DNA from: Bacillota bacterium
GTDB lineage: Bacteria > Bacillota > UBA4882 > UBA10575
DNA length: 48,240 nucleotides
NCBI GenBank assembly: GCA_029782135.1
Contig: JAKOVI010000059.1
Span: forward strand, 1 to 48,240
Reading direction: 5' to 3'
The stretch's first letter is position 1; every line of letters begins with the position of its first letter. Positions 15,812 to 25,594 of this stretch are shown here, piece by piece. The notes under the pieces were generated by a model. The model saw only the letters and a list, made by a program, of their open reading frames with translations, had not been told where the DNA came from and made no database searches. Made by a program: the position numbers and the translations under genes.

Positions 15812-17398
15812 TTAGCTTTTTTCCCCGGCGGACTTTTGCATTGATTTATGGATCCCGTACTCTATACTGTCGGCGAGGGCTTGCCAGCTCGCTTCGATAA
15901 TATTGGCCGATGCTCCCACCGTCCCCCAGCTGTCTTGGCCATCGGTCGTTTGGATCAAGACGCGGACCTCGGCTTCCGTCCCTTTATCCTCCTCCAGCAC
16001 CCGCACTTTATAGTCGGAGAGATGGAAGTTGGCGATTTGCGGATAAAAACGGCGTAAGGCTTTCCGGATGGCGCAGTCCAGTGCGTTTACCGGACCGTCT
16101 CCCTCGGCGGTCGTCAGTTCTTCTTCCCCATCAACGGTAACCTTGATGGTTGCTTCAGAAAAGACAGGCTCATCCCCTTTTTTCTCCACGATGATTCTGA
16201 ACCCGCCCAGCGCGAATGCCTTCTTGTAAAGGTTAAAGGCTTTTTTGATCAACAACTCAAAAGAAGCTTCGGCGGCTTCAAATTGAAAGCCCTGGTGTTC
16301 CAGTTGTTTAAGCTGATCGGTTAAGGTTTGGATCCGCGGGTCGTCTTTTGTTAGATCCGGGATATATTTCTGCGCTTTCAAAAGAATAGTACTCCGGCCG
16401 GCCTGATCGGAGAGGAGAAAGCGCCGGTCGTTGCCGACCGCGGCCGGATCAATATGTTCGAAGGTTGCCGAGTGTTTTTTGATAGCATCGATATGCATTC
16501 CGGCTTTATGGGCAAACGCGGATGCACCTACATACGGCTGTCTTTTATCATGGGGTGCATTGGCGAGTTCGGCAATTAAACGGGAGGTCTCCGTTAAGGA
16601 AGCCAGATGTTGCTTTACCGGGGCGTCAAATCCAAGCTTGAGCAGTAAAGAAGGGATAATGGTATTAAGATTGGCATTACCGCATCTTTCGCCATAACCA
16701 TTGAAGGTACCTTGGATTTGATCGGCGCCAAGCTGGGCGGCGATAATCGAGACAGCGGAGGCCATGCCAGAATCATTGTGAATATGGACACCAAGCGGGG
16801 CGGAAATTTCACGCCGGACCGTTTTGAAGATCTCCATGAATTCCAGCGGCAGGGTCCCACCGTTGGTATCGCAGAGCACAACCGTATCAGCGCCGCCGCG
16901 CAGAGCGGCTTTGAGGGTTTCAAGCGCATAAGCGGGGTCTGCTTTGTAGCCGTCAAAAAAATGCTCGGCGTCATAAATTACTTCTTTTTGGTGGCTTTTT
17001 AAGTAACGGACAGAATCTTCAATCAAGGCCAGGTTTTCAACCAGCGGGATCTGGAGAACTTTTTCCACATGAAAAGCCCAACTTTTCCCAAAGATTGTTA
17101 CGACCGGAGTGTTCGCAGAAAGCAGGTTTTGTAAAATCTGGTCTTCTTCCGGCCGGTTCCCGGGCCGGCGGGTACTGCCGAAAGCCGCCAGTTTCGCGTG
17201 GTTGAAACGGACGGATTGAATTTTCTTGAAAAACTCGCGATCCTTTGGGTTGGCCCCAGGCCAACCGCCTTCGATATAATCAAGACCAATCGCATCAAGC
17301 TTTTTTGCGATGGTTATTTTATCTTCCACGGAAAAATTGACACCTTCGCCTTGGGCGCCGTCACGGAGCGTTGTATCGAAAAAAAATACTCTTGACAT
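15812..17398 (-). CDS. cimA: (R)-citramalate synthase
   Basis: CimA condenses pyruvate with acetyl-CoA and opens the threonine-independent route to isoleucine. The TIM-barrel part starts VFFFDTTLRDGAQGEGVNFS, and the metal-binding HIHNDSGMA follows in the barrel. The C-terminal region (VLEEDKGTEAEVRVLIQTTD to GASANIIEASWQAL) is the LeuA-type regulatory dimer domain. It fits the long bacterial/archaeal citramalate synthase class (about 530 aa) better than 2-isopropylmalate synthase. ATG 17398 has AAAGGAGG nine bases upstream; a longer ATG at 17446 would overlap the promoter. It stands alone, with no leu or ilv genes nearby. Confidence 0.9.
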   Translation of the reverse strand: MSRVFFFDTTLRDGAQGEGVNFSVEDKITIAKKLDAIGLDYIEGGWPGANPKDREFFKKIQSVRFNHAKLAAFGSTRRPGNRPEEDQILQNLLSANTPVVTIFGKSWAFHVEKVLQIPLVENLALIEDSVRYLKSHQKEVIYDAEHFFDGYKADPAYALETLKAALRGGADTVVLCDTNGGTLPLEFMEIFKTVRREISAPLGVHIHNDSGMASAVSIIAAQLGADQIQGTFNGYGERCGNANLNTIIPSLLLKLGFDAPVKQHLASLTETSRLIAELANAPHDKRQPYVGASAFAHKAGMHIDAIKKHSATFEHIDPAAVGNDRRFLLSDQAGRSTILLKAQKYIPDLTKDDPRIQTLTDQLKQLEHQGFQFEAAEASFELLIKKAFNLYKKAFALGGFRIIVEKKGDEPVFSEATIKVTVDGEEELTTAEGDGPVNALDCAIRKALRRFYPQIANFHLSDYKVRVLEEDKGTEAEVRVLIQTTDGQDSWGTVGASANIIEASWQALADSIEYGIHKSMQKSAGEKS

Positions 17399-17435
17399 TG
17401 AAGAAAACCTCCTTTGCCAATAGGATATTATCGCT

Positions 17436-17465
17436 ATTTTACCCAAAAGGCTGGATCGGTGTCAA
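17436..17465 (-). promoter_or_regulatory. Sigma-A promoter of cimA
   Basis: On the minus strand a perfect TTGACA (17460-17465), 18 bases, then TAAAAT (17436-17441). The leader to the ATG would be only about 30 bases, so there is no room for a T-box or other riboswitch. Confidence 0.8.
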
Positions 17466-17738
17466 GCAAACTTTTTATGACCGCACCATTCGGCTCCTGT
17501 TGAGATTGCAATGTAGCTTGAATTATTATTCCTTCCATGTATCCCGGTAAGCTATAGTGGATTACTAGCGGTTGAGGGGGCTCTTCTGTCACCCCGCTAT
17601 GGCCTAAAGCATAAGCTATAATTGCTTGTTTCCGCAAGAGAATAACGCTCGTTTGTCAGGTCGAACAAAGATTGACAACATACAATCCGCCTGGGGAACG
17701 AAGGAAGGACAGCCACCTGGGCATAAGGAGCGGGAGAA
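17466..17738. other. Divergent intergenic region, cimA to the peptidoglycan-binding gene
   Basis: No gene is supported. A 67-codon minus-strand frame (17434-17637) starts with TTG, has no SD and runs over the cimA promoter. On the plus strand CATACAAT (17679-17686) matches the -10 element of sigma-E promoters, but I cannot see a good sigma-E -35, so sporulation control of the next gene is only a possibility. Confidence 0.35.
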
Positions 17739-18902
17739 ATGTCTCGTTTGGTGATCTTAAGAAGGGAAGAGCTACCCTTCGGGAAGCGCGTTTTGACCGT
17801 CGGCTGTGAAGGCCGGGATGTAGAATATTTACAGCATGTCTTAAATAAACTGGGGATCTATAACGGGGATTTCTCCGGGCACTATGATTTGCTGACCATG
17901 GAAGCCGTGAAAACCTTTCAAAAAGCGTATTATCTTCCGGTGGACGGGATCGCGGGCCCGGATACTTGTAAATTATTGGTGGATCCATCCATCCACAACC
18001 GCCTTTTACTCCGGTTGTCAAACGGTAAAACGCCGGAGTTGCCCGTTGCAGAGTATGGCGTCAGTCCGCAGGCGCTCAAGCACCCGGCCGACCGCCGAAG
18101 GTTAAGAATCCCGGAAACCCGCACCTCGGTCATGATGATTGAGCAACGGGAGATCATCCTTGGTGTTCGGCAGGAGAGGGAAGAAAAAACCCCGGGAAAA
18201 GGGCAAACGATTGCCGACACCGGCTCGCCGGCCTTACACCTTCTAAAGCTGGAAGAACTTGCAATGCCAAAAGCGAAGAAGATTCAATTAACAACCCCCG
18301 ATCGCCTGGTTTTAAGTGTAACCGGGAAAAGAGCGCTCCGGATGCTCCGGAAAACATCCAGAATATTGCGGAGCAAACAGGAAAACGAGCTTCTTTGGTG
18401 GTTAACCAGCGATAATTTACTTTTTCCCCATCCCAGGGAAGCAGATGGTTTAATCTACACCCCCCGCCAGCAGGAGAACGCCGCCCAAGCCCATGCAGGC
18501 TGGGGGAACGAAGTCCGAAAAATCCTCTCTTCTTATCCTTGTACCCGCATGATCATCCACTTCGACCTGCGGGGCCGGGGAAAAACCGTCGAGGGTGAGG
18601 GGCGTTTTCTTACCGTTGAGGAAAGCAGAATTGCGCGCTTGAACGGGATAAGTTCGCCCAAAAGAATGAAGGAGAATGGATGGGTTTATCACCGGTACCG
18701 GTTTAAGGGGGAAGAAAGAGAGGCCTACCTTCCCGATCGCCGGACAATCCGGGGGATATTGCAACAAATTGACTATTTCAATTTACGGGGGGTGCTTTTT
18801 ACCGGAGTTGAAGAATGGGAAACGGTGATCAAAGAGGAGAGCAACAGATTTTTTCAAGCCAGCCAGCGGATTCTGGTTATGAATAGTCAGGCTTTAGCAT
18901 AA
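17739..18902 (+). CDS. Peptidoglycan-binding protein with partial GH18-like C-terminal region
   Basis: A 387-residue protein without a signal peptide. Residues about 18-85 form a peptidoglycan-binding domain (PG_binding_1), with DVEYLQHVLNKLGIYNGDFS and VKTFQKAYYLPVDGIAGPDT. Residues 90-195 are a basic linker. From about 290 the sequence follows the last third of spore-type GH18 enzymes (SleL/YaaH): EREAYLPDRRTIRGILQQID and YFNLRGVLFTGVEEWE line up with the strand-helix before the final barrel strand. The DxxDxDxE catalytic motif of GH18 is absent, so I expect no hydrolase activity. It lies two genes from spore functions and just upstream of sipL. GH18 kinship is an inference from pattern. 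Confidence 0.6.
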   Translation: MSRLVILRREELPFGKRVLTVGCEGRDVEYLQHVLNKLGIYNGDFSGHYDLLTMEAVKTFQKAYYLPVDGIAGPDTCKLLVDPSIHNRLLLRLSNGKTPELPVAEYGVSPQALKHPADRRRLRIPETRTSVMMIEQREIILGVRQEREEKTPGKGQTIADTGSPALHLLKLEELAMPKAKKIQLTTPDRLVLSVTGKRALRMLRKTSRILRSKQENELLWWLTSDNLLFPHPREADGLIYTPRQQENAAQAHAGWGNEVRKILSSYPCTRMIIHFDLRGRGKTVEGEGRFLTVEESRIARLNGISSPKRMKENGWVYHRYRFKGEEREAYLPDRRTIRGILQQIDYFNLRGVLFTGVEEWETVIKEESNRFFQASQRILVMNSQALA

Positions 18903-19060
18903 TCATTTACTAAAAATTAGGATAACTACCGGCTGTCGGCGGTGCGCCGGTTGTGAGAAGGACGGGAACGGTTTCTTGGGCTGTCCAGTCATCACCGGTA
19001 CCGGCCTTATAGAGGAGGGTAAGGCTGAAAAGCGACGCCGGTAGAGCAAGGAGGGGGAAA

Positions 19061-20674
19061 ATGTTAACCTGTCATTATGAGCAGTTGGCCTTGGAAAAGA
19101 CGCTCTTTGAACACCGTAAGGATCTGAAAGTAACGGGAGAACTCCGGCTTCCGGAAGAATACCCGGAAGTGGAACAAGTCCTTTCCGCCCACGGGTATTT
19201 GGCTGAAGTAAAGGGCGAAATTGCGGAGAACAAGTTGTCCCTATTTGGAATGCTGGAAACACATCTTATTTACCGGGGGAAAGAGGAGTTAGATCGTACA
19301 CCGGTCTATGGTTTGACCTGGAAAGGGCCGGAGGGGGTGAATTTCACCGCCGAAATAGAGTTGCCAGAGCTCAATGCGGAATGGGATTGGCATGCCCGTT
19401 TGGTCAGACTCAGCTTGCAACCGGAGACGGGACACACCCTCACCTACCAGTTGGAATTGGAGGTGATGTACAGGGCGCGTAAACTTAACCGCGTCGAATT
19501 TGTAAAAGGCATCGAGACGGAAGCAAAAGTTGAGGTCCTGGCTGAACATTTCATCAGTGAGGAACCGGTCTGGAGCGCAAAGGTTAACCGGGAAGTGGTC
19601 AATAATTTCGCGCTCTCCTATCCCAAACCGCTGGCCGCCCGGATCCTTGGTTGTCAGGTCGTCCCGGTGGGCGCAACGGCAACCGTAGCGAAGGAGCGGG
19701 TGACGATTGAAGGGAAACTTGAAGTCTATCTGATGTATCTGGCGTTAACGGATGACGGGTTGGAAGGCGGAGTGGAAGTACAGAAATGGACCGAAGAAAA
19801 CGGGGGTGCTGTTCCATTTCAGATTGTTATTGATGCTCCCCAAGCTGCCAAAGATCTTTCACTCAACTACGAATTATGGGTGGAAGGGGCGCAGATGTAC
19901 TCCAGTCTTCCGGAAAACTGCCGGTTACAAGCGACAATTGGGGTAAAAGCGGAATTATACAAGACAAGGCAGATTAGTGCGCTCGTTGATCTCCAACCGG
20001 AGCAGGGTTTGCTGGTTGATGTTAACCGGAGAACAGGGGAACTGGTTGAAGTTCTTGCCGAGACCGAGCGGGTTTTCACCGTGGAAAAGACATTAAGCCT
20101 CCCTGGGGAGAGCAAAAACCTCAGGCGTATTCTGCTGGCGACCGTTGCCAATCCTAAATTGGATTGGCAAGTAGAACAGGATCAACTGGTCCTGACCGGG
20201 GAAACACGGTTCACCTTAGTCTACCAGGCAGGCGGGGATGAAGAACCCGCAGGGATCGAGGCAGTTTCCTGGGGTGATGGGGAAGAGGAGCCGCTTACTT
20301 TCGGCGATTATCTAGAATTACCCGGAGTTGATGAAGGAATGAGCGCCCGGGTTTATCTGAATACCAACCGTTTAAAAGTGGAACAGGTTGATGAGCGGAC
20401 CGTTAAACTTTTGCTCGAATACAATGCGCAAGTGAAGGTGACCCAGGTTAAGACCTTAACATTGGTTAAGGACAGCGCCTTGGTTCTTCCGCCGGAAGGT
20501 CCGCAACCGAGTATGATCTTCTACTTTGTTCAGCCGGGAGATACTTTATGGCGGATTGCCAGGCGGTATAACACGACCATGGCTGCGCTGGCGGGAACAA
20601 ACAAGCTTAGCATGGACGAAGGAGAACTCCCGGTCGGGAAGAAGCTGCTCATTCCGAAAACACCAGTGGTCTGA
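19061..20674 (+). CDS. sipL: SipL-like spore-envelope protein (SPOCS/DUF3794 plus LysM)
   Basis: In Clostridia SipL binds SpoIVA and anchors the spore coat to the forespore. Residues 1-480 hold repeated DUF3794/SPOCS segments (one near KVEVLAEHFISEEPVWSAK, another near LLVDVNRRTGELVEVLAET). The C-terminal LysM is complete: YFVQPGDTLWRIARRYNTT, then LPVGKKLLIPK. The length of 537 aa matches the family. AAGGAGGGGG precedes the ATG. No signal peptide is seen, in line with assembly from the mother-cell cytosol. A hairpin terminator closes the gene. I see no clear sigma-E promoter in the 158 bases upstream. Confidence 0.9.
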   Translation: MLTCHYEQLALEKTLFEHRKDLKVTGELRLPEEYPEVEQVLSAHGYLAEVKGEIAENKLSLFGMLETHLIYRGKEELDRTPVYGLTWKGPEGVNFTAEIELPELNAEWDWHARLVRLSLQPETGHTLTYQLELEVMYRARKLNRVEFVKGIETEAKVEVLAEHFISEEPVWSAKVNREVVNNFALSYPKPLAARILGCQVVPVGATATVAKERVTIEGKLEVYLMYLALTDDGLEGGVEVQKWTEENGGAVPFQIVIDAPQAAKDLSLNYELWVEGAQMYSSLPENCRLQATIGVKAELYKTRQISALVDLQPEQGLLVDVNRRTGELVEVLAETERVFTVEKTLSLPGESKNLRRILLATVANPKLDWQVEQDQLVLTGETRFTLVYQAGGDEEPAGIEAVSWGDGEEEPLTFGDYLELPGVDEGMSARVYLNTNRLKVEQVDERTVKLLLEYNAQVKVTQVKTLTLVKDSALVLPPEGPQPSMIFYFVQPGDTLWRIARRYNTTMAALAGTNKLSMDEGELPVGKKLLIPKTPVV

Positions 20675-20688
20675 GGATAAATTTCTGG

Positions 20689-20710
20689 AGCGCCGCAAGG
20701 CGCTTTTTTT
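20689..20710 (+). terminator. Terminator after sipL
   Basis: Stem AGCGCC/GGCGCT with a GCAA (GNRA) tetraloop and seven T residues. Confidence 0.9.
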
Positions 20711-20791
20711 ATTGGCGATGACCGAAGTAAACAGTTGATTAAGCCTGCATAAACCGGCTTGAACCTTAGCAAAACTAAGAGGTGCGGGAGC

Positions 20792-20820
20792 TTGACAAGA
20801 AAAGATAGTTGTCCTATATT
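20792..20820 (+). promoter_or_regulatory. Sigma-A promoter of the fmdB-like gene
   Basis: A perfect TTGACA (20792-20797), 17 bases, then TATATT (20815-20820). It is about 80 bases upstream of the start codon. Confidence 0.8.
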
Positions 20821-20901
20821 ATAAGAATGTAGGTTCAAAAGGGTATATCACCGCTTAATAATAAACACAGCATTTATGTACTATTTTTCGGAGGTGAGAA
20901 C

Positions 20902-21135
20902 ATGCCGACCTATGACTATGAATGTGAAAAGTGTGGGCAGTTCGAGCTGTTTCAAAAAATTACCGAGGATCCTCTAACCGTTTGTCCGCACTGTGGGGGA
21001 GAGGTTCATCGCAAAATCAGCCGTAACGTAGGGATAATTTTCAAGGGAGCCGGGTTTTACATCACCGATAACCGGAAAGCGGATTCCGGGAGTGAAAATA
21101 CGGCGGCTGCCACCAACGACAAAAAGGTTTCGTAA
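20902..21135 (+). CDS. FmdB-family zinc-ribbon protein
   Basis: A 77-residue protein. The FmdB-type zinc ribbon uses Cys9 and Cys12 (YECEKCG) with two cysteines of CPHCGG near residue 32, followed by HRKISRN and GAGFYITD, which are typical of the family. Members are called putative regulatory proteins, but the molecular role is not known. The C-terminal 20 residues are polar and probably disordered. GGAGGTGAG precedes the ATG. It has its own promoter and terminator. Confidence 0.9.
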   Translation: MPTYDYECEKCGQFELFQKITEDPLTVCPHCGGEVHRKISRNVGIIFKGAGFYITDNRKADSGSENTAAATNDKKVS

Positions 21136-21140
21136 CTTTC

Positions 21141-21175
21141 AAGAAAGGTCACGTTCTTTAAGTGACCTTTCTTTT
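21141..21175 (+). terminator. Terminator after the fmdB-like gene
   Basis: A twelve-pair stem, AAGAAAGGTCAC/GTGACCTTTCTT, with a nine-base loop and a T-rich 3' end. Confidence 0.8.
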
Positions 21176-21216
21176 AATGAAGATAACTTTTGAATATTTT
21201 TAAGGAGGTGAAAGTA

Positions 21217-21987
21217 GTGGCGGAGAAAAGTGCGTACAAGATAAATATCCTGCTGGTACTTAAAGATGCGGTGGTTGATTTATATAATCATATGGGTTAT
21301 ACGATGTTAATCAGCTTTCTCTGGTTTTTTACTGGCTTTATCCTTCCCTTGGCGAGTGCCGGATATCTGACTAACCAGATTTATCAAACCAGTGGGGATA
21401 TCCCTTCCTGGTTGATCACAATCTTGCTTTTATCGGTCGTTCCTTATACCGCTTTGATCGTCGGGCCGGTTAACACTGCGTTGTTTTACCAGATGAGCCG
21501 GGTCATTGAAAACGAAGCTGAATTCAAGGGATTATGGTTTGGACTCCGGAAGTATTACTGGAAGTCGGCCGGAATTTATGCCCTGTATACGGTTACCCTC
21601 TTTTTTACCCTGGCTGATCTTTACATCTGTTTTTCCATTGCCGAACACCTTTTGCTGAGATTTATCGGTTTCTTTTTATTTTATTTACTCTTCTTTCTCC
21701 TCTTGGCCGGTATTTACATACCGGGTTTTATTGTGCTCCAAGAGAATAATACATGGAAAAAGGTTTATAGGAAGACGATCTTATTGACATTGGACAATAC
21801 CTTGGTGACGCTTGGCATGCAACTGATTTTACTCGTACTTGGGCTCGGTTGTACAGTAATTGGCCCCTTGCTGATCTTTTTTTATGGGGGGTTCTTACAG
21901 ATTGCCGGTATTCGATTGTTTCATGCTTTGATGAAAAAATATCCGGATCCGGTGGCGGAGGAGGCCACGGTCTCTGCAGGCGAATAG
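21217..21987 (+). CDS. DUF624 (YesL-like) integral membrane protein
   Basis: A 256-residue membrane protein with about six hydrophobic helices, among them MLISFLWFFTGFILPLA and the very hydrophobic FLFYLLFFLLLAGIYIPGF. DUF624 proteins of this length often accompany sugar ABC transporters; here there is no such neighbour. The frame begins at a TTG (21190), but AAGGAGGTG inside that extension is the SD of GTG 21217, which I take as the start. Function unknown. It precedes pyrG by 96 bases and could be read through with it. Confidence 0.7.
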   Translation: MAEKSAYKINILLVLKDAVVDLYNHMGYTMLISFLWFFTGFILPLASAGYLTNQIYQTSGDIPSWLITILLLSVVPYTALIVGPVNTALFYQMSRVIENEAEFKGLWFGLRKYYWKSAGIYALYTVTLFFTLADLYICFSIAEHLLLRFIGFFLFYLLFFLLLAGIYIPGFIVLQENNTWKKVYRKTILLTLDNTLVTLGMQLILLVLGLGCTVIGPLLIFFYGGFLQIAGIRLFHALMKKYPDPVAEEATVSAGE

Positions 21988-22053
21988 TTACAGGGAATTA
22001 GGAAAAGGGTTTTTGCCCGGTAAAGTACAGGGGAAACTTTTTCCGTACAATAA

Positions 22054-23694
<1,641 letters not shown>

Positions 23695-23778
23695 GAAAGA
23701 AGGAGATTCTCCGGTTATTCAAGAAACTTACAAACATCGTCATCCTCTTTCCGTCTGGTCATCGAGAGGGGGGGTATT

Positions 23779-24639
23779 TTGAGTCCGATTAATCCTGTCC
23801 CAATCCGGATGATTGTCAATAAAGCAAAGTATGCACAGCCAAGAACAAGTTTTTTTCAGTGGCTATTGCTAATCGTTGGCAGTCCATTTTTGTTGCTGAT
23901 TGATTTTTTCCGTCCGGTGGGCGCTAAAAAAATACTCCTGGCCTATCTCTGGTTGATTTTTCTTCTGATTTCACTCTGCGCGCTCTTTTATTATTTGTCA
24001 GAAGGAAAAAGCGGTCATCTTGAGAAGTTGCTGGGTGAGTTTTATTCCATGACCGGTGAGGGGGGTGCGCTTCCGGTCAGCACCGAACTCCAGGAGATTA
24101 TCTACGGAAATGCGATCATGGCGAATATCAGCCCGCAGTTGGTGACGGCGGTCATCCAGGTGGAAAGCAGTTTCCGGCCGAACGCCCGTTCACCGAAGGG
24201 GGCTTGCGGGTTGATGCAGATCACCCCTTTGGTCTGGCGATACTATAACCCTCATTCGCAATGTGATGGTAAACATTTACCGGGGCGGGTAAACCACGGG
24301 AAAGATTGTATTTATGATGTTGAATTAAACATTGCCACCGGCGTAAGGTACCTGAAAGATTTGATTACATATTTCAACGGGGAAGTCGGCCGGGCGTTGG
24401 AAGCTTATAATGCAGGCCTAACAAATGTTGATTTGGAAAGACTGGAACCGAAGTACCGGGAGACGCGAGTCTACTTGCAACGAATCGGCAGCCTGCTGGC
24501 GCCGGATCATCACGAACAGTTTTGGGATGAATACAACAGCTACTCGTTTTATAAAACCACCTTTCGATGGTTGTTTTATATGGTGCTGATTTTGTGGGTA
24601 CTGCTCATCGTCTGGGTTTCGGTTCGTCTAGAGCGTTAA
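23779..24639 (+). CDS. Membrane-anchored lytic transglycosylase (SLT domain)
   Basis: SLT enzymes cut the glycan strand of peptidoglycan and leave 1,6-anhydro ends. The domain at residues 105-235 has the catalytic Glu129 in VIQVESSFRPNA, GLMQITP at 144-150 and the late ALEAYNAG. Two hydrophobic segments precede it (about 25-42 and 52-72) and another ends the protein (about 260-282), which is unusual for this family. An insert with extra cysteines (SQCDGK, GKDCIYD) lies inside the domain. TTG 23779 has a very strong GAGGGGGGG SD. It stands between pyrG and the yabQ cluster, so a role in growth or spore cortex remodelling is possible. Confidence 0.85.
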   Translation: MSPINPVPIRMIVNKAKYAQPRTSFFQWLLLIVGSPFLLLIDFFRPVGAKKILLAYLWLIFLLISLCALFYYLSEGKSGHLEKLLGEFYSMTGEGGALPVSTELQEIIYGNAIMANISPQLVTAVIQVESSFRPNARSPKGACGLMQITPLVWRYYNPHSQCDGKHLPGRVNHGKDCIYDVELNIATGVRYLKDLITYFNGEVGRALEAYNAGLTNVDLERLEPKYRETRVYLQRIGSLLAPDHHEQFWDEYNSYSFYKTTFRWLFYMVLILWVLLIVWVSVRLER

Positions 24640-24813
24640 CCACTCCTTTCTGTTCTTCTCCAGCGGTAGCATAATTTGGGCACGGCGGAATAAAAGTGTT
24701 AAGAGTAAGTGCTTTGGCAATTGTTCGTAGTTATGGATGGCGGTAGACACTTTTTGCGACCGTAGCCTTGGCCGTTTAAAGGTTCCGCTCAGGAGAACAG
24801 GGAGGGAAAAACG

Positions 24814-25134
24814 ATGGCCGGGATTGATTGGCAGCTTAGCACAATTGCGATCTTGTTCCTAACCGGGCTGGGTTGGGGGTTCTTCTACGATTTATTCCTG
24901 TTAATCAAGCCCGCCAGGAGACAAGCGCATTTTTTCGACTTCCTATTCTGGATCATTTCCCTGCTTTTCATCGTGCCGGTAATTTTCTTTACCAACTGGG
25001 GAGAACTCCGGTTTTATCTCTGGATTAGTTTATTGGTAGGTGTCGGTTGTTACCGGGCTGTTTTTCACGCTCCGGTTTACGGCTTTCTGAAAATGAGCAA
25101 GCGAAAACTAAAGCGAAGAAGGGGCTTTTTTTAA
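24814..25134 (+). CDS. yabQ: Spore cortex biosynthesis protein YabQ
   Basis: YabQ is a small forespore membrane protein needed for cortex formation in Bacillus. The 106 residues fit: a first helix with LFLTGLGWGFFYDLF, two further hydrophobic helices (FLFWIISLLFIVPVIFF and FYLWISLLVGVGCYRAV) and a basic tail KMSKRKLKRRRGFF. AGGGAGGG precedes the ATG. divIC follows as usual, but yabP, the normal upstream partner, is missing; the gap of 174 bases before yabQ is too short for it. Confidence 0.88.
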   Translation: MAGIDWQLSTIAILFLTGLGWGFFYDLFLLIKPARRQAHFFDFLFWIISLLFIVPVIFFTNWGELRFYLWISLLVGVGCYRAVFHAPVYGFLKMSKRKLKRRRGFF

Positions 25135-25282
25135 ATGTCGCTCGCGCGGAAAGGAAAAATGATTGTGTTCTGCTCTGTTCGGCCGTCATTCCCCGGGCAT
25201 GCGGGCGGCGCTGCACACTACAGCAGGATTAAGCTAGGGTGGCGGGGGCAGAGGAGGACGACGCAGGGGTGCGGGAAAAGGG

Positions 25283-25561
25283 ATGAAGAAGTCAATTACT
25301 GGGTATAAAATTAATCTTCTCTCCGTCTTCTTGTTGATTGCGGTTTTGTCGTTGGTTTACCAGATCATCACTGGCTTGTACGGTCTCATCTCTTACAAAC
25401 AGCGGATGCGTGAAAGTGAACAACTTCTCAGGGAGAAGATGAGCTTGGTCGAGTCTTTGGAAGCCAAAATTCAGCAGTTTAATTCCCGGGTAAACGAACC
25501 GGTACCGGAAGTTTCGCCCGGCGGGGATGACCGTCTCGACAACCTCCCGGAAGTTGAATAA
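25283..25561 (+). CDS. divIC: Septum formation initiator DivIC-like
   Basis: DivIC/FtsB-type divisome protein. A short cytoplasmic N-terminus and one membrane helix (residues about 10-32, LLSVFLLIAVLSLVYQII) are followed by a coiled coil (about 38-70, with MRESEQLLREKMSLVESLEAK) on the outer side. At 92 aa it is of normal size, with an acidic, proline-containing tail. It lies between yabQ and tex, 33 bases before the latter. In Bacillus yabR follows directly. Confidence 0.85.
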   Translation: MKKSITGYKINLLSVFLLIAVLSLVYQIITGLYGLISYKQRMRESEQLLREKMSLVESLEAKIQQFNSRVNEPVPEVSPGGDDRLDNLPEVE

Positions 25562-25594
25562 AAACGATAACTTGAAAGGATGTAGCTTACAGCT

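Noticed and set aside
17434-17637. Minus-strand frame of 67 codons upstream of cimA
   Set aside because: It has a TTG start without SD and covers the consensus cimA promoter. The peptide is not low complexity, so a relative with the same frame would reopen the case.
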